Positions 46,240-55,242 of a DNA stretch of 64,000 bases are shown piece after piece. Source of the stretch: Aerococcus viridans (lineage in GTDB: Bacteria > Bacillota > Bacilli > Lactobacillales > Aerococcaceae); assembly GCF_001543285.1 (NCBI RefSeq), contig NZ_CP014164.1:1426001-1490000 (forward strand). Reading direction: 5' to 3'. Made by a program: the position numbers and the translations under genes. Positions within the stretch are counted from its first letter, which is position 1. The number at the start of each line of letters is the position of its first letter. The notes beneath the pieces are model-generated. The model searched no databases, was not told the DNA's origin, and saw nothing but the letters and a program-made list of their open reading frames with translations.

Positions 46240-47247
46240 TTAAATATTAACCTGGCTCAAGATTTCAATCAAAGCGCGTCGATTCGAAAACCCAGATAAA
46301 TGATTAGCAATTAAGAACCCATCTGCATTGGTTTCTTCTTTCAAACGGCGCAACTGCATTTCCACTTGTTTAGGTGTGCCGTATACTTTTTTAGACGCAT
46401 GCCTATCTTCTGCATCCGGATCAATAGTTGTAACAAAGTCTCTTGCTTCAGACACTTCCATCAACTCCAAATAAGCACGTTTGTCATCTTCTAGTGCATC
46501 TATCCAATCATTTAAGGCATAGTTTAATACTTCCTTCATATTGCGCTTTGTAGAAGTCACTGCATAAAGGGCGATTAGTACTGAAGGTTGTGGCATCCCT
46601 TTAGAAGGTTTGAAGTGTTTTCTATAAATCTTGATTGTTTCAATACATTCAGCCAAATCTCCTGAGAAGAATAAGCCGAATACCATACCTAAGCCTTTTT
46701 CGGCGATAAACTTCGCATTACGGCGTGAACCTAACATGGTATAAAGTGGCGTCACGCCGTCAAAATAAGCAGGCATTACACGTAGTCCATGCATCTCATC
46801 TTCAGTTGTTAGATCATCATAAAGTAAACCTGCAATTTGTGAAATCGTCTTTTCATAATCTAGTCCACGGTTAATCTGCATCCCCAATGTTTCCTGACGG
46901 GTAACTTCTTTTGGCATAGAATGGCCAACACCTGCTTCAACACGTCCAGGATACATGGCTTCAAGCACCATATAGTTCTCTGCAATTTGATAAGGAGTGG
47001 AATTATTGATAATCACCGCACCCGTACCCAACTTAATCTGCTTTGTTGCTGCACCGTAACGGGCTAATAATAACTGTGGAGTTGATGATAAGACAGCTGG
47101 CGTTGAGTGGTGTTCTGTTAGCCAGTATCGGTCTAAGCCCTTTTCATCCGCCAATTTAGCTAATTCTATTGACTGCTCAAAGGACTCTAATACCGATGTA
47201 TTTTTATCCCGAGGTATAAAATCTAAAATACCTATCCCTAAAGTCAT
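46240..47247 (-). CDS. LLM-class flavin-dependent oxidoreductase (luciferase-like)
   Basis: 335 residues. Bacterial luciferase-like TIM barrel: LGIGILDFIPRDK at the start, DRYWLTEHHSTPAVLSSTPQLLLARYG (conserved EHH, about residues 40-66), IKLGTGAVIINNSTPYQIAENYMVLEAMYPGRVEAGVG, then GTPKQVEMQLRRL near the C-terminus. It uses reduced FMN from a partner reductase; the substrate is unknown. Monocistronic, downstream of a convergent recG region. A weak hairpin is seen near 46160-46200. Confidence 0.9.
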   Translation of the reverse strand: MTLGIGILDFIPRDKNTSVLESFEQSIELAKLADEKGLDRYWLTEHHSTPAVLSSTPQLLLARYGAATKQIKLGTGAVIINNSTPYQIAENYMVLEAMYPGRVEAGVGHSMPKEVTRQETLGMQINRGLDYEKTISQIAGLLYDDLTTEDEMHGLRVMPAYFDGVTPLYTMLGSRRNAKFIAEKGLGMVFGLFFSGDLAECIETIKIYRKHFKPSKGMPQPSVLIALYAVTSTKRNMKEVLNYALNDWIDALEDDKRAYLELMEVSEARDFVTTIDPDAEDRHASKKVYGTPKQVEMQLRRLKEETNADGFLIANHLSGFSNRRALIEILSQVNI

Positions 47248-47462
47248 TTTGTCACTCCTCTTACTGATTTCAATAACCTTATTTTACCATATGTAGAAAT
47301 AGAATAAACTGTTCAATTACTTTTACAAAAAATGAAGTTAAATCCAAAACTGTCAATAATGATCGATATCCAATAACCCGTCCCAAGCATACTGTGTCCT
47401 TATTCCCAACAATTTATGATAAGTTTAAGTGGATGAATAAAACACCTTTGGGAGGTAGAAAA

Positions 47463-48284
47463 ATGAAAAAATATTTGCGTTATCTTGGACTGGCTTTAAT
47501 CACTTTGGTGGTCGCTGCTTGCGGAAAGCAGACGGAAGATACACAAACCATCAAAGTGGCCACATCACCTGGCCCCTATTCTATTCTATTTATGGAAGAA
47601 GTGGCCCCAAGATTAGAAGAACAGGGCTACACCGTTGAAGAAATTCAGTTTTCTGAATTACGCCAAGCTATGATTGCTGTTGATGAGGGTGAAGCGGATA
47701 TCAATGTAGACGGTAACCGTTTGAACACTGAAAGTTATAATGATACTCTGGGTGCTAGCTTTGAGCAAATTGTCCGTATCCCAACTGTACCGGCAGCTAT
47801 CTATCCGGGGCAAAAAGACAGTCTTGATGCTGTTGAAGAAGGTGATACCATCGCTATCGGTAATGGTACAGTTTCCATGATGCGTGGTTTATTACTCATG
47901 GAAGACCTTGGGTGGATCACTTTAAACCCAGACGTTGAAGCAGCCAAAGTGACTGCTGACGATATCGAAGAAAATCATGTAGGCATTGAAATTGTCGAAA
48001 TGCAAAGTGCTGCTGTCCCACCTGCAATCCAAGATGTCTCTTATGCCTTAGTTGCTGGATCAATCGCTTATGACGCGGGTATGGACTTAGACTCCCGTTT
48101 GGTCACAGAACAACCAATCGAAGGCCTACTACTTGAAGCCATTACGACTGCAGATAAAATGGACCAGCCTTGGGTGGAAGATATCAAAGCTATCTACCAA
48201 TCAGAAGACTTCAACCAAGCAGTACTTGACCGTAACGAAGAAATTGGCACAGAGTTTTGGATTATCCCTGAAGAAAATCAATAG
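47463..48284 (+). CDS. MetQ/NlpA-family substrate-binding lipoprotein (orphan)
   Basis: 273 residues from ATG 47463 (GGGAGGT RBS); an earlier in-frame start is discarded. Lipoprotein signal: KKYLRYLGLALITLVVAACGK with lipobox VAAC, so the Cys at about residue 20 is lipidated and the protein is held on the outer face of the membrane. The body resembles NlpA/MetQ (IKVATSPGPYSILFMEEVAPRLEEQGYTVE; NVDGNRLNTESYN). Usual partners MetN and MetP are not adjacent. The ligand could be methionine or another amino acid; no S-box or T-box is seen upstream. Confidence 0.85.
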   Translation: MKKYLRYLGLALITLVVAACGKQTEDTQTIKVATSPGPYSILFMEEVAPRLEEQGYTVEEIQFSELRQAMIAVDEGEADINVDGNRLNTESYNDTLGASFEQIVRIPTVPAAIYPGQKDSLDAVEEGDTIAIGNGTVSMMRGLLLMEDLGWITLNPDVEAAKVTADDIEENHVGIEIVEMQSAAVPPAIQDVSYALVAGSIAYDAGMDLDSRLVTEQPIEGLLLEAITTADKMDQPWVEDIKAIYQSEDFNQAVLDRNEEIGTEFWIIPEENQ

Positions 48285-48306
48285 ATTATAGACTTAAACA
48301 AAAGAC

Positions 48307-48356
48307 AAAAAAGCCATCGCGGTAAGGGTTCATCCCCAACCACGATGGCTTTTCTT
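48307..48356. terminator. Bidirectional terminator between MetQ-like and amidase genes
   Basis: AAGCCATCG...CGATGGCTT stem with inner GG/CC pairs, A-run left, T-run right. Confidence 0.85.
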
Positions 48357-48415
48357 ATATATACATTGAAGTGATTTTAGGTTTTTCACACATCGCTATG
48401 ACACAGTGACCCTAG

Positions 48416-48994
48416 CTAGCGCGTACATTGGCAAACTTTATCATCCGCAACTTGAACGCCGACTACAGCTTCCACCATATTTTTAGCCACTAAGTCTAGA
48501 TTAGCCAAGTAATAATTGCGGTCAGTTGCATCTGCTAGGAAAAATAATTCCAGTAACCGGTAATTAATTCCCCAACTTCGTGCATTATTACAATTCAACA
48601 AGTCCCCTCTTTTTGATAAGCCTAAACCGTTTCTAGTGACTAAGCCAAAATGCTTTTCAATCATTGCAATCAAGTTATCATCTATAGCATCTGTCACATA
48701 GTCCGAATGAATGATGATGTGCCCGCCTTTTTGTGGTTGAAGAGCTGCATCCATATGTACTTCAACCACCACCCAATCCGCATAGGTCTTCATATCTGTT
48801 GCATGTTGGTAAAGATTGTCCATATAGAAAGCCACTTTGATGCCAGCTGCTTTAGCACATTTTTCAATATAGGGTTTTAACTTCCGTACCATTTCTGCCT
48901 CAGTAAATTGCCCAGATACGGCACCTGGGTCCCCATTTCCATGTCCAAATGCAATTAAAAGGCCTTTATATTCTTTAAATGTTGTTGATTTCAT
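48416..48994 (-). CDS. N-acetylmuramoyl-L-alanine amidase-like protein (amidase_3)
   Basis: 192 residues. Zn site pattern of amidase_3: AFGHGNGDPGAVSG (first His, about residue 18), TEAEMVRKL (Glu) and VVVEVHMDA (second His, about residue 81). Such enzymes cut the bond between muramic acid and the peptide. There is no signal peptide or cell-wall-binding domain, so it either acts inside, leaves by lysis, or is phage-derived. It follows the sigma-factor gene by eight bases and is probably co-transcribed. The Cys-rich tail (DDKVCQCTR) is unusual. Confidence 0.75.
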   Translation of the reverse strand: MKSTTFKEYKGLLIAFGHGNGDPGAVSGQFTEAEMVRKLKPYIEKCAKAAGIKVAFYMDNLYQHATDMKTYADWVVVEVHMDAALQPQKGGHIIIHSDYVTDAIDDNLIAMIEKHFGLVTRNGLGLSKRGDLLNCNNARSWGINYRLLELFFLADATDRNYYLANLDLVAKNMVEAVVGVQVADDKVCQCTR

Positions 48995-49002
48995 CTTGTC
49001 TC

Positions 49003-49542
49003 CTAACCCACCAACAAATGGCGAATAGATTGTAGTTTGTCCATCAAATTGCGTTTCTTATTGTAAATAGCTTGGCGAGAAATTGGGTAAATTTCAAGTA
49101 ATAACTTGGTCTTCCCCTGACAAGCAATCACTTGGTATAGAAAGTCTAAATCACGATGTTGTAATATTTTCGCCGCCTCAGCTAAGAAATGCTCAATATC
49201 AGCTGTTAACTCAATCCTCGGCCCCTCACCTAAACCTTCCTCAAACACCCAGTCATCCGCTGTCGAAAATTCCTGACCACCCAAACGTGTGTGCTTACGC
49301 AATTCATCCAACACCCGCCAAGTTATCACCCGCTTCACATAAGCCACAAACCGGTAACGGTCAGCCTCACTTAGCGGATCCCCATCAAAATCCTCCGCTG
49401 CTTGATATAAAGCAATCTGCGCCAACTGGTAAATATCATCGTAATAAGACTTATACACATCCACATGATATCGATTTAAGACATGCACAATCACACCATG
49501 ATACTGGTCCAACAACTCCGGATACTGATATTGATCAAACAT
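49003..49542 (-). CDS. ComX/SigH-like sigma-70 family factor
   Basis: 179 residues. Region 2: LLDQYHGVIVHVLNRYHVD and YYDDIYQLAQIALYQAAEDFD, then the -10-binding helix RFVAYVKRVITWRVLDELRKH. Region 4-like HTH at the end: LLLEIYPISRQAIYNKKRNLMDKLQ. Size and layout match ComX/SigH alternative sigma factors that control competence in Lactobacillales. No cin-box-like TACGAATA was found in the immediate neighbourhood. Located upstream of a wall amidase in one operon, and divergent from a gene with a possible ComK pattern. Confidence 0.72.
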   Translation of the reverse strand: MFDQYQYPELLDQYHGVIVHVLNRYHVDVYKSYYDDIYQLAQIALYQAAEDFDGDPLSEADRYRFVAYVKRVITWRVLDELRKHTRLGGQEFSTADDWVFEEGLGEGPRIELTADIEHFLAEAAKILQHRDLDFLYQVIACQGKTKLLLEIYPISRQAIYNKKRNLMDKLQSIRHLLVG

Positions 49543-49838
49543 AAAAGCAATTTCCTCCCCTAAACGAGCTTAAAGTATCTTTTCATCACCTGCAGGTAAC
49601 TTAAAATACGTTTATAACTGAGGAAAAGGCAAGTCCATATTAGGATGACAGGCTAGTATTTTTCACTAGAATTATCACTTAAAAGTCAAAAGTGACGCAG
49701 CAAAAACTGTAAATGAGCTCAAAATATCACTTATTCAATATAAAACAATCTATTTTCAAGTCCTAGCAATTATTTGGTTTCATAAAAATAAATACAATGT
49801 TATAAATAAGATAACAAAAAGTATAAAGGTGGTAGAAC
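49543..49838. other. Intergenic region between divergent sigma-factor and possible ComK-like genes
   Basis: AT-rich. No ORF and no clear terminator; it must hold two divergent promoters. A run AAAACAATCTATTTT near 49742-49756 is similar to, but two bases longer than, a ComK AAAA-N5-TTTT box, so not counted as one. Confidence 0.4.
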
Positions 49839-50666
49839 ATGCGCATGTATAACAGGAATCTTGAAACAGTCCCAGAAAAATTCAATTGGCAAGATCATCT
49901 CAACACCATCATCGAAAAAGCCATCACTGGAAATCCCCGTCACTTCAATCAACTGCTTCAAAACATGTCCCTCCTCTATAATGTATCGGCATTCAAACTA
50001 CCTTTTAAGACAATTATTCTTTTCACCGACCAATCCTTTGGCATTAGTCACCTAGACACCATGTCACTCTTGAAAGCTTGGCATGACCAATACGCCTTCC
50101 CGGCGACTTATTTCAATCAAACACACACGCATATTTTGGATAGTAATAAGCGGTTACCGATTACCCTTGGAAAATTTGCCTTCCAACGCTTTGATGACAA
50201 AAAGGAGATCAATCACATTCTGGCCTTACATAATATACAAGTCTACTATGCGGATGCCCAGTGCAAGAAGGATACCTGGATTGAAGTAGACAACCACTTC
50301 AAATATAGAATCAATCTAAAAAATAAATACTTAAGAGAAAAAATGGGTTTTTATGCCACCTTCCGCCAACAACACTTACGATTCTTTAATCAAATGGCTT
50401 TTTATAGTCAGTTCAACCACTTCACTCATCATCCATCATTAAGCAATCAAGCTGATGAGGATACATTTGACAATCAACAATTTATGGTCAGCGAATCTGC
50501 CTATCAACCCATTAAAGCATATGTAGACTTTGGCCAGCTAGATAGTATGTACCAACTTTTCGCCAATATTCTCTACTATGTTTTTGGTCAAGAGAAATTA
50601 AAGAAAATCGCAGGCAAAAACACACAAAAGAAGATACGCAAAATTCAAAAAGGCATTAAAGAATAG
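49839..50666 (+). CDS. Hypothetical protein, possibly ComK-like
   Basis: 275 residues, basic, soluble, with no recognised strong motif. The middle reads KRLPITLGKFAFQRF, then ILALHNIQVYY, then IEVDNHFKYRINLKNKYLREKMGFYATFRQQ. This order (K-x-P-I...FF-P-like strand, W/I-x-x-x-H, then ...NG-like turn, I-x-I-x, x-S/K-x-x-L/F-x-x-Q/x and R) is reminiscent of competence factor ComK. About 50 extra residues lie in front and 90 behind, the latter ending in a Lys-rich tail. The call is tentative and based on pattern and on the divergent ComX-like sigma gene. RBS AAAGGTGG. It is not part of an operon. Confidence 0.4.
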   Translation: MRMYNRNLETVPEKFNWQDHLNTIIEKAITGNPRHFNQLLQNMSLLYNVSAFKLPFKTIILFTDQSFGISHLDTMSLLKAWHDQYAFPATYFNQTHTHILDSNKRLPITLGKFAFQRFDDKKEINHILALHNIQVYYADAQCKKDTWIEVDNHFKYRINLKNKYLREKMGFYATFRQQHLRFFNQMAFYSQFNHFTHHPSLSNQADEDTFDNQQFMVSESAYQPIKAYVDFGQLDSMYQLFANILYYVFGQEKLKKIAGKNTQKKIRKIQKGIKE

Positions 50667-50698
50667 GATCAAACGCCGTACAAGCCTAACAGTAAATT

Positions 50699-50728
50699 AA
50701 AAAAGCTGAGCTACCATTAGCCCAGCCT
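50699..50728 (-). terminator. Terminator of exoA
   Basis: GCTGGGCT / AGCTCAGC stem followed by six U on the minus strand. Confidence 0.8.
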
Positions 50729-50750
50729 CATGATTTATTATCCTCTATAA

Positions 50751-51578
50751 CTAGATATCAATTTCTAACAAAATTGGTGTGTGGTCTTGACGTGTACCAG
50801 AGTCTAGCATTTCAGATTTTTGCACTTTGTCTGCAATCCGGTCACTTACCAACCAATAATCAATGCGCCATCCGGAATTGTTGATTTTGCTTGTTTTCAC
50901 TCGTTGTGCCCACCAAGTATAAACACCTTCAACGTCGCCATGAATATGACGGAAGGTATCTGTGAAACCGCGGTTTAACAAATTGGTAAAGCCAGCACGT
51001 TCTTCATCAGTGAAACCAGCAGAAAAATGATTATTTTTAGGGTGTGCCAAATCAATTTCTGTATGGGCGACATTAAAATCACCACAAGCAATCACTGGTT
51101 TCTTAGCATCCAAGTCCGCTAAATAGTTTGCATACTGCACATCCCAAACTTGACGGTCTTCTAAACGCGCTAAAGCAGAGCCCGCATTTGGTGTGTAAAC
51201 ATTGGTTACATAAAAATCAGTAAATTCTAACGTAATCATACGACCTTCATAATCCATCGTCGTTGGTGCTCCAATTTGTGGGAAAGTGACTTCTGGCGTG
51301 TAGTCTTTCTTGTATAAGAACATGGTACCAGCGTAACCTTTACGGGCAGGCTCAACACTAGACACCCAGACCACTTTATAGTCAGGCACATCTGCTTCAA
51401 TAATATCCAAATGTTTTTTAGTTGGACCTTTCGCCGATAGTTTTGTCTCTTGAATCGCAATTACATCTGGTTGGTGTTCGCGAATCATTTTTAAGACCTC
51501 TCGCGATAATTCAGCACGCGGAGATGCCCCAGTTAAAGCGGCATTTAAAGAATCAATATTCCATGAAATTAATTTCAT
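50751..51578 (-). CDS. exoA: Exodeoxyribonuclease III / AP endonuclease
   Basis: 275 residues. Starts MKLISWNIDSLNAAL; motifs IAIQETKLS (metal Glu, about residues 40-48), VYTPNAG, VIACGDFNVAHTEIDLA and C-terminal TRQDHTPILLEI with the catalytic His. Of the ExoIII/APE1 type, it repairs abasic sites. Slightly longer than E. coli ExoIII, as in other Firmicutes. Single gene. Confidence 0.95.
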   Translation of the reverse strand: MKLISWNIDSLNAALTGASPRAELSREVLKMIREHQPDVIAIQETKLSAKGPTKKHLDIIEADVPDYKVVWVSSVEPARKGYAGTMFLYKKDYTPEVTFPQIGAPTTMDYEGRMITLEFTDFYVTNVYTPNAGSALARLEDRQVWDVQYANYLADLDAKKPVIACGDFNVAHTEIDLAHPKNNHFSAGFTDEERAGFTNLLNRGFTDTFRHIHGDVEGVYTWWAQRVKTSKINNSGWRIDYWLVSDRIADKVQKSEMLDSGTRQDHTPILLEIDI

Positions 51579-51714
51579 TGTTAAGCTCCTTTATCTCTCT
51601 TATTTAGCATCATTTTAGCATAACCAGAAAAGAACCCCAATTCAAATGTATGATTGGGGGTAAGTAAATGGCTATTTCAAAAAATATAATCACTTGTCTA
51701 TATGATTAGTTTAT

Positions 51715-51744
51715 CAAAAAACGCATGGTCTTCACCACGCGTTT
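51715..51744 (-). terminator. Terminator after the broken small gene
   Basis: AAACGCGTGGT / ACCATGCGTTT stem with GAAG loop and six U on the minus strand. Confidence 0.85.
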
Positions 51745-51755
51745 CATTCAATATG

Positions 51756-51919
51756 CTATTCTTCATCTACCCAATGATATATAAAGAGTACGTAGCCCCA
51801 AAACTTCTTAATTTCACGGAAACCGCTAGCTTTTAAATAACTAGGCTCAAGTTGTGTGACATCAATAGTTTGAGTGCTTTGGTAGCAACTTTTCCAATAT
51901 TAGGTAAAGCGTGTGACAT
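51756..51919 (-). pseudogene. Frameshifted small helix-hairpin-helix (TfoX C-terminal-like) gene
   Basis: ATG 51919 with RBS GGAGAGGG begins MSHALPNIGKVATKA, an HhH-like LPNIGK motif, then drifts into a stop. Shifting frame by one gives TIDVTQLEPSYLKASGFREI and KKFWGYVLFIYHWVDEE up to TAG at 51756-51758, followed by a good terminator. The total is 164 bases, not a multiple of three, so one base is missing around 51865-51875. The product would be about 54 residues, too short for full TfoX but similar to the HhH tail. Function unknown. Confidence 0.6.
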
Positions 51920-52338
51920 AATACCCTCTCCTTCATTTTCTTCACTTTATATTACTATCTTAATATATATAAGTTTATACTAAAAGGAGAAAATGCTTGA
52001 TTTCAAAGACAAGCGTGAATAAGCTTACCTCAACAAGTGGAAGAATTAGTTTATATTCTTCCAGTTAAGCGCCTCAGCTGGAACAATTAGTTTTTATTCT
52101 TCTAGTTAAGCGCCTCAGCTGGAACAATTTATTTTTATTCTTCCAGTTAAGCACCTCAGCTGGAACAATTGGTATTTATTCTTCCAGTTAATCACCTCAG
52201 CTAGAACAATTTATTTTTATTCTTCTAGCTAGGTACAACTCAAAACCAAAAAACGTATATGCCTTACTTGCGCAAGCAAGGCATATACGTGTATAAAAGG
52301 GGATCAAATTTAGGTATTACTAGATGCGTTGGATACTA
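51920..52338. other. Gene-free stretch between the broken HhH gene and adhE
   Basis: Contains the 41-bp tandem array and, at about 52256-52296, an imperfect hairpin ACGTATATGCCTTACTTG / CAAGGCATATACGT that could serve as adhE terminator on the minus strand (poor U-run). Nothing else is seen. Confidence 0.6.
52045..52236. repeat. 41-bp tandem repeat, four full copies plus a partial
   Basis: Units at 52045-52085, 52086-52126, 52127-52167, 52168-52208 and a partial unit to about 52236. Each has TTCCAG (or TTCTAG) and CTGGAA (or CTAGAA) separated by about 13 bases, giving a short hairpin. Alternatively CTRGAA of one unit pairs with TTCYAG of the next; the last junction (CTAGAA with TTCTAG) matches only this way. 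A degenerate half unit precedes the array. No coding potential. Confidence 0.9.
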
Positions 52339-54981
52339 TTAATTGTAGTTTGCTTGTCTTTCTTTATATCCATAATAAGCATCTTCAAGGATTTCTTGCA
52401 TTTCATTTACTAAAGCTAAGCGCGGATTCACTGGTGTACACTGGTCCTCAAAGGCTAAGTAGGCGATATCTTCTGTTTTATCCATGAAGGCAGATTCATC
52501 AACGCCCTGGTCTTTTAGACTCATTTGAATTCCAACACGTTCTCCAAGTTCGAACACAGCTTGAGCTAAGTTTTTTACTCCTTCTTCTGGAGTTTTTGCA
52601 TCAAGTCCGATTAATTTAGCGATGTCTTGGTATTTTACATCCGCTTTGTAGTAATTGTATTTTGGCCAGTTCGCTTGTTTCGCTGGGCGGGTTCCGTTAT
52701 AGCGAATAACGAATGGTAGTAAAATCGCATTTGTTCGACCGTGAACTGTATGGAAAACTCCACCAATCTTATGAGCCATTGAGTGGTTAATTCCTAAGAA
52801 GGCATTACCAAATGCCATACCAGCCATAGTTGAAGCGTTATGCATTCTTTCACGTGCTTCTGGATCATTATATTTTACTGAAGCTTCTAAGTTTTCGAAT
52901 ACAATCTTAATTGCTTGTAAAGCAAGTCCATCAGTAAAGTCGTTAGCCATCACTGATACATAAGCTTCGATTGCGTGGGTTAACACGTCCATCCCTGTAT
53001 CAGCTGTAACAAAATCTGGTACAGTCTCAACTAAAGCAGGATCTACAATTGCGACTGTTGGTAGTAATGAATAGTCCGCTAATGGGTATTTCATATTATT
53101 TTTCTTATCAGAGATAACCGCAAATGGTGTCACTTCAGAGCCTGTTCCTGATGTCGTTGGAATACCTACATACTTCGCTTTAGACCCAAGTTCTGGGAAC
53201 TTAACTGCTCTTTTACGAATGTCTAGGAATTTTTGAACTAAATCTCTAAAGTCTACTTCTGGTTGTTCGTAGAATAACCACATGACTTTAGCCGCATCCA
53301 TAACAGATCCACCACCTAGGGCGATAATTGTATCGGGTTGGAATTGAGCCATCGCTTCAGCTCCACTTCTAACAGTTGTAATATCTGGATCTGGCTCAAC
53401 GTTATGGAAGATTTGGTAATTTACTTTGTTTTGGCGTGCCTCAAGTTGGTCGATAATTCTTTGCGTAAAGCCGAGTTTCATCATTGATTCATCCGTAATA
53501 ATCATGACACGTTCAACATCAGCCATTGTTTTTAAATATTGGATTGAGTCACGTTCGAAATAGATTTTTGAAGGTACTTTAAACCATTGCATGTTATTGC
53601 GTCGTCTCCCAACTGTTTTAATGTTAAGTAAATTCAATGCTCCGACGTTTCCACCAACTGAGTTGCGTCCGTATGATCCGCAACCTAGAGTTAATGATGG
53701 GATGAAAGCATTGTATACATCTCCGATTCCCCCGAATGTTGAAGGAGAGTTCCAAATAACTCGAATGGCTTTAACTTGACGGCCGAATTCATTTGCTAAT
53801 TCTTGATTTTGTGTATGAATCGCAGCTGAGTGACCTAATCCAAAGAACTCAACCATTTGTGCAGCTTTTTGAATTCCATCTTCAGTTGTTTCTGACTTCA
53901 ATAAGGCTAAGACTGGAGATAGTTTTTCGCGTGTTAATGGTTCGTTTGGTCCAACTTCTGACACCTCTGCTACTAGAATATTTGTTTCTTCCGGAACGGT
54001 GAAACCTGCTTGTTCTGCAATCCATGTCGCTGGTTTCCCAACAATTTCATTATTTAATTTTGCGCCAGCACAGTTTTCACTGAATGCTTTAGAACCGAAA
54101 CAAAATTCCTCTAATAGTGCTTTCTCTTTTGAATTTACGATATAAGCATGATAGCTTACTAATTCATCTTTAAATTCTTTATAGATTTCTTTATCAACAA
54201 TTGCGGCTTGTTCAGAAGCACATACCATTCCGTTATCGAATGATTTACTTAATACGATGTCATAAGCTGCTTGCTTAACGTTTGCTGTCTTTTCAACGTA
54301 AGCTGGCACATTTCCTGCCCCTACTCCTAAAGCTGGCTTACCACATGAGTAAGCTGATTTAACCATGGCATTTCCACCAGTGGCTAAGATTGTCGCAACC
54401 CCATCGTGATTCATTAATGCATTCGTTGCATCTAACGATGGTTCTGTAATCCACTGTACACAGTTTTCTGGTGCACCTGCTTCAATCGCTGCATCTCGAA
54501 CGATTTGAGCAGCGTGAGCCGATGACTCAAGTGCTGCCGGGTGAAATGAAAAAATGATTGGGTTACGAGTTTTTAATGCGATGAGCGCTTTGAAAATAGT
54601 TGTCGACGTCGGATTCGTTGTCGGAGTGATGGCGCAAATAACTCCAACAGGTTCAGCAATTTCTGTGATCCCCGTCACTTCATCATCACTGATAACACCA
54701 ACTGTCTTCATATCTCGCATGTAATTTACAACGTGCTCACAAGCAAATAAGTTCTTTGTCGCCTTGTCTTCAAATACACCACGGCCAGTTTCTTCAACCG
54801 CATGTCTTGCTAAAGTACCATGTTGATCTAAAGCTGCAACTGAAGCTTTCGCTACAATGTGATCAATTTGCTCTTGATTAAAATGATCGAATTCCTCTAA
54901 AGCAACCAAACCTTTTTCTACTAAACCATTAATCATGTAATTAACATTTCCGATAACTTCTTTTTCAATTAATTCCGTCAT
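52339..54981 (-). CDS. adhE: Bifunctional acetaldehyde-CoA / alcohol dehydrogenase AdhE
   Basis: 880 residues. The N-terminal aldehyde dehydrogenase domain (residues 1 to about 440) has AITPTTNPTSTTIFKALIALK, GVGAGNVPAYVE and catalytic Cys in NGMVCASEQA (about 242-251). The C-terminal Fe-alcohol dehydrogenase (from about 455, WFKVPSKIYFERDSIQYL) has GGGSVMDAAKVMW, TTSGTGSEVTPFAV, DTGMDVLTHAIEAYVS and iron ligands in NAFLGINHSMAHKIGGVFHTVHGRTNA. It reduces acetyl-CoA to ethanol and regenerates NAD+ in anaerobic fermentation with PflB. It has its own promoter region with a Rex-like site. Confidence 0.97.
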   Translation of the reverse strand: MTELIEKEVIGNVNYMINGLVEKGLVALEEFDHFNQEQIDHIVAKASVAALDQHGTLARHAVEETGRGVFEDKATKNLFACEHVVNYMRDMKTVGVISDDEVTGITEIAEPVGVICAITPTTNPTSTTIFKALIALKTRNPIIFSFHPAALESSAHAAQIVRDAAIEAGAPENCVQWITEPSLDATNALMNHDGVATILATGGNAMVKSAYSCGKPALGVGAGNVPAYVEKTANVKQAAYDIVLSKSFDNGMVCASEQAAIVDKEIYKEFKDELVSYHAYIVNSKEKALLEEFCFGSKAFSENCAGAKLNNEIVGKPATWIAEQAGFTVPEETNILVAEVSEVGPNEPLTREKLSPVLALLKSETTEDGIQKAAQMVEFFGLGHSAAIHTQNQELANEFGRQVKAIRVIWNSPSTFGGIGDVYNAFIPSLTLGCGSYGRNSVGGNVGALNLLNIKTVGRRRNNMQWFKVPSKIYFERDSIQYLKTMADVERVMIITDESMMKLGFTQRIIDQLEARQNKVNYQIFHNVEPDPDITTVRSGAEAMAQFQPDTIIALGGGSVMDAAKVMWLFYEQPEVDFRDLVQKFLDIRKRAVKFPELGSKAKYVGIPTTSGTGSEVTPFAVISDKKNNMKYPLADYSLLPTVAIVDPALVETVPDFVTADTGMDVLTHAIEAYVSVMANDFTDGLALQAIKIVFENLEASVKYNDPEARERMHNASTMAGMAFGNAFLGINHSMAHKIGGVFHTVHGRTNAILLPFVIRYNGTRPAKQANWPKYNYYKADVKYQDIAKLIGLDAKTPEEGVKNLAQAVFELGERVGIQMSLKDQGVDESAFMDKTEDIAYLAFEDQCTPVNPRLALVNEMQEILEDAYYGYKERQANYN

Positions 54982-55014
54982 TGTTACGCTCCCCTTTTCT
55001 TTATCTTTGATTAC

Positions 55015-55032
55015 ATGTTACTCTTTTCACAA
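55015..55032. promoter_or_regulatory. Candidate Rex operator upstream of adhE
   Basis: ATGTTACTCTTTTCACAA matches 11 of 14 defined positions of the Rex consensus TTGTGAANNNNTTCACAA and lies 34 bases from the adhE start. Rex represses adhE in many Firmicutes when NADH is low. Confidence 0.45.
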
Positions 55033-55167
55033 ACGAAAGTAAAGAGGTTTATTGTTAAAAACGCTAATATAATAGGTTTTTATTAGGTGTTGTAACAGTT
55101 ATCTATGCTGTTTCATTCAATGATAATTCTCTATATGTGATTAAATGAGCATATTGACGCTTCTGTT

Positions 55168-55189
55168 ATATAACAATATTGATATTGTT
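55168..55189. promoter_or_regulatory. Palindrome with ATATAACAAT motif upstream of adhE
   Basis: AACAATATTGATATTGTT (55172-55189) has perfect 7-base arms. The 10-mer ATATAACAAT at its left edge (55168-55177) occurs twice more upstream of pflB, suggesting a shared regulator, possibly of the CRP/FNR type. The identity of the regulator is unknown. Confidence 0.4.
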
Positions 55190-55242
55190 TTATTGATATA
55201 AATATTTTTTTGAATATACTGGTAATATTTGCTAGAAATACA

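Noticed and set aside
52045..52236. Tandem array as a CRISPR
   Set aside because: Units are contiguous 41-bp near-identical copies without unique spacers, and no cas genes are present.
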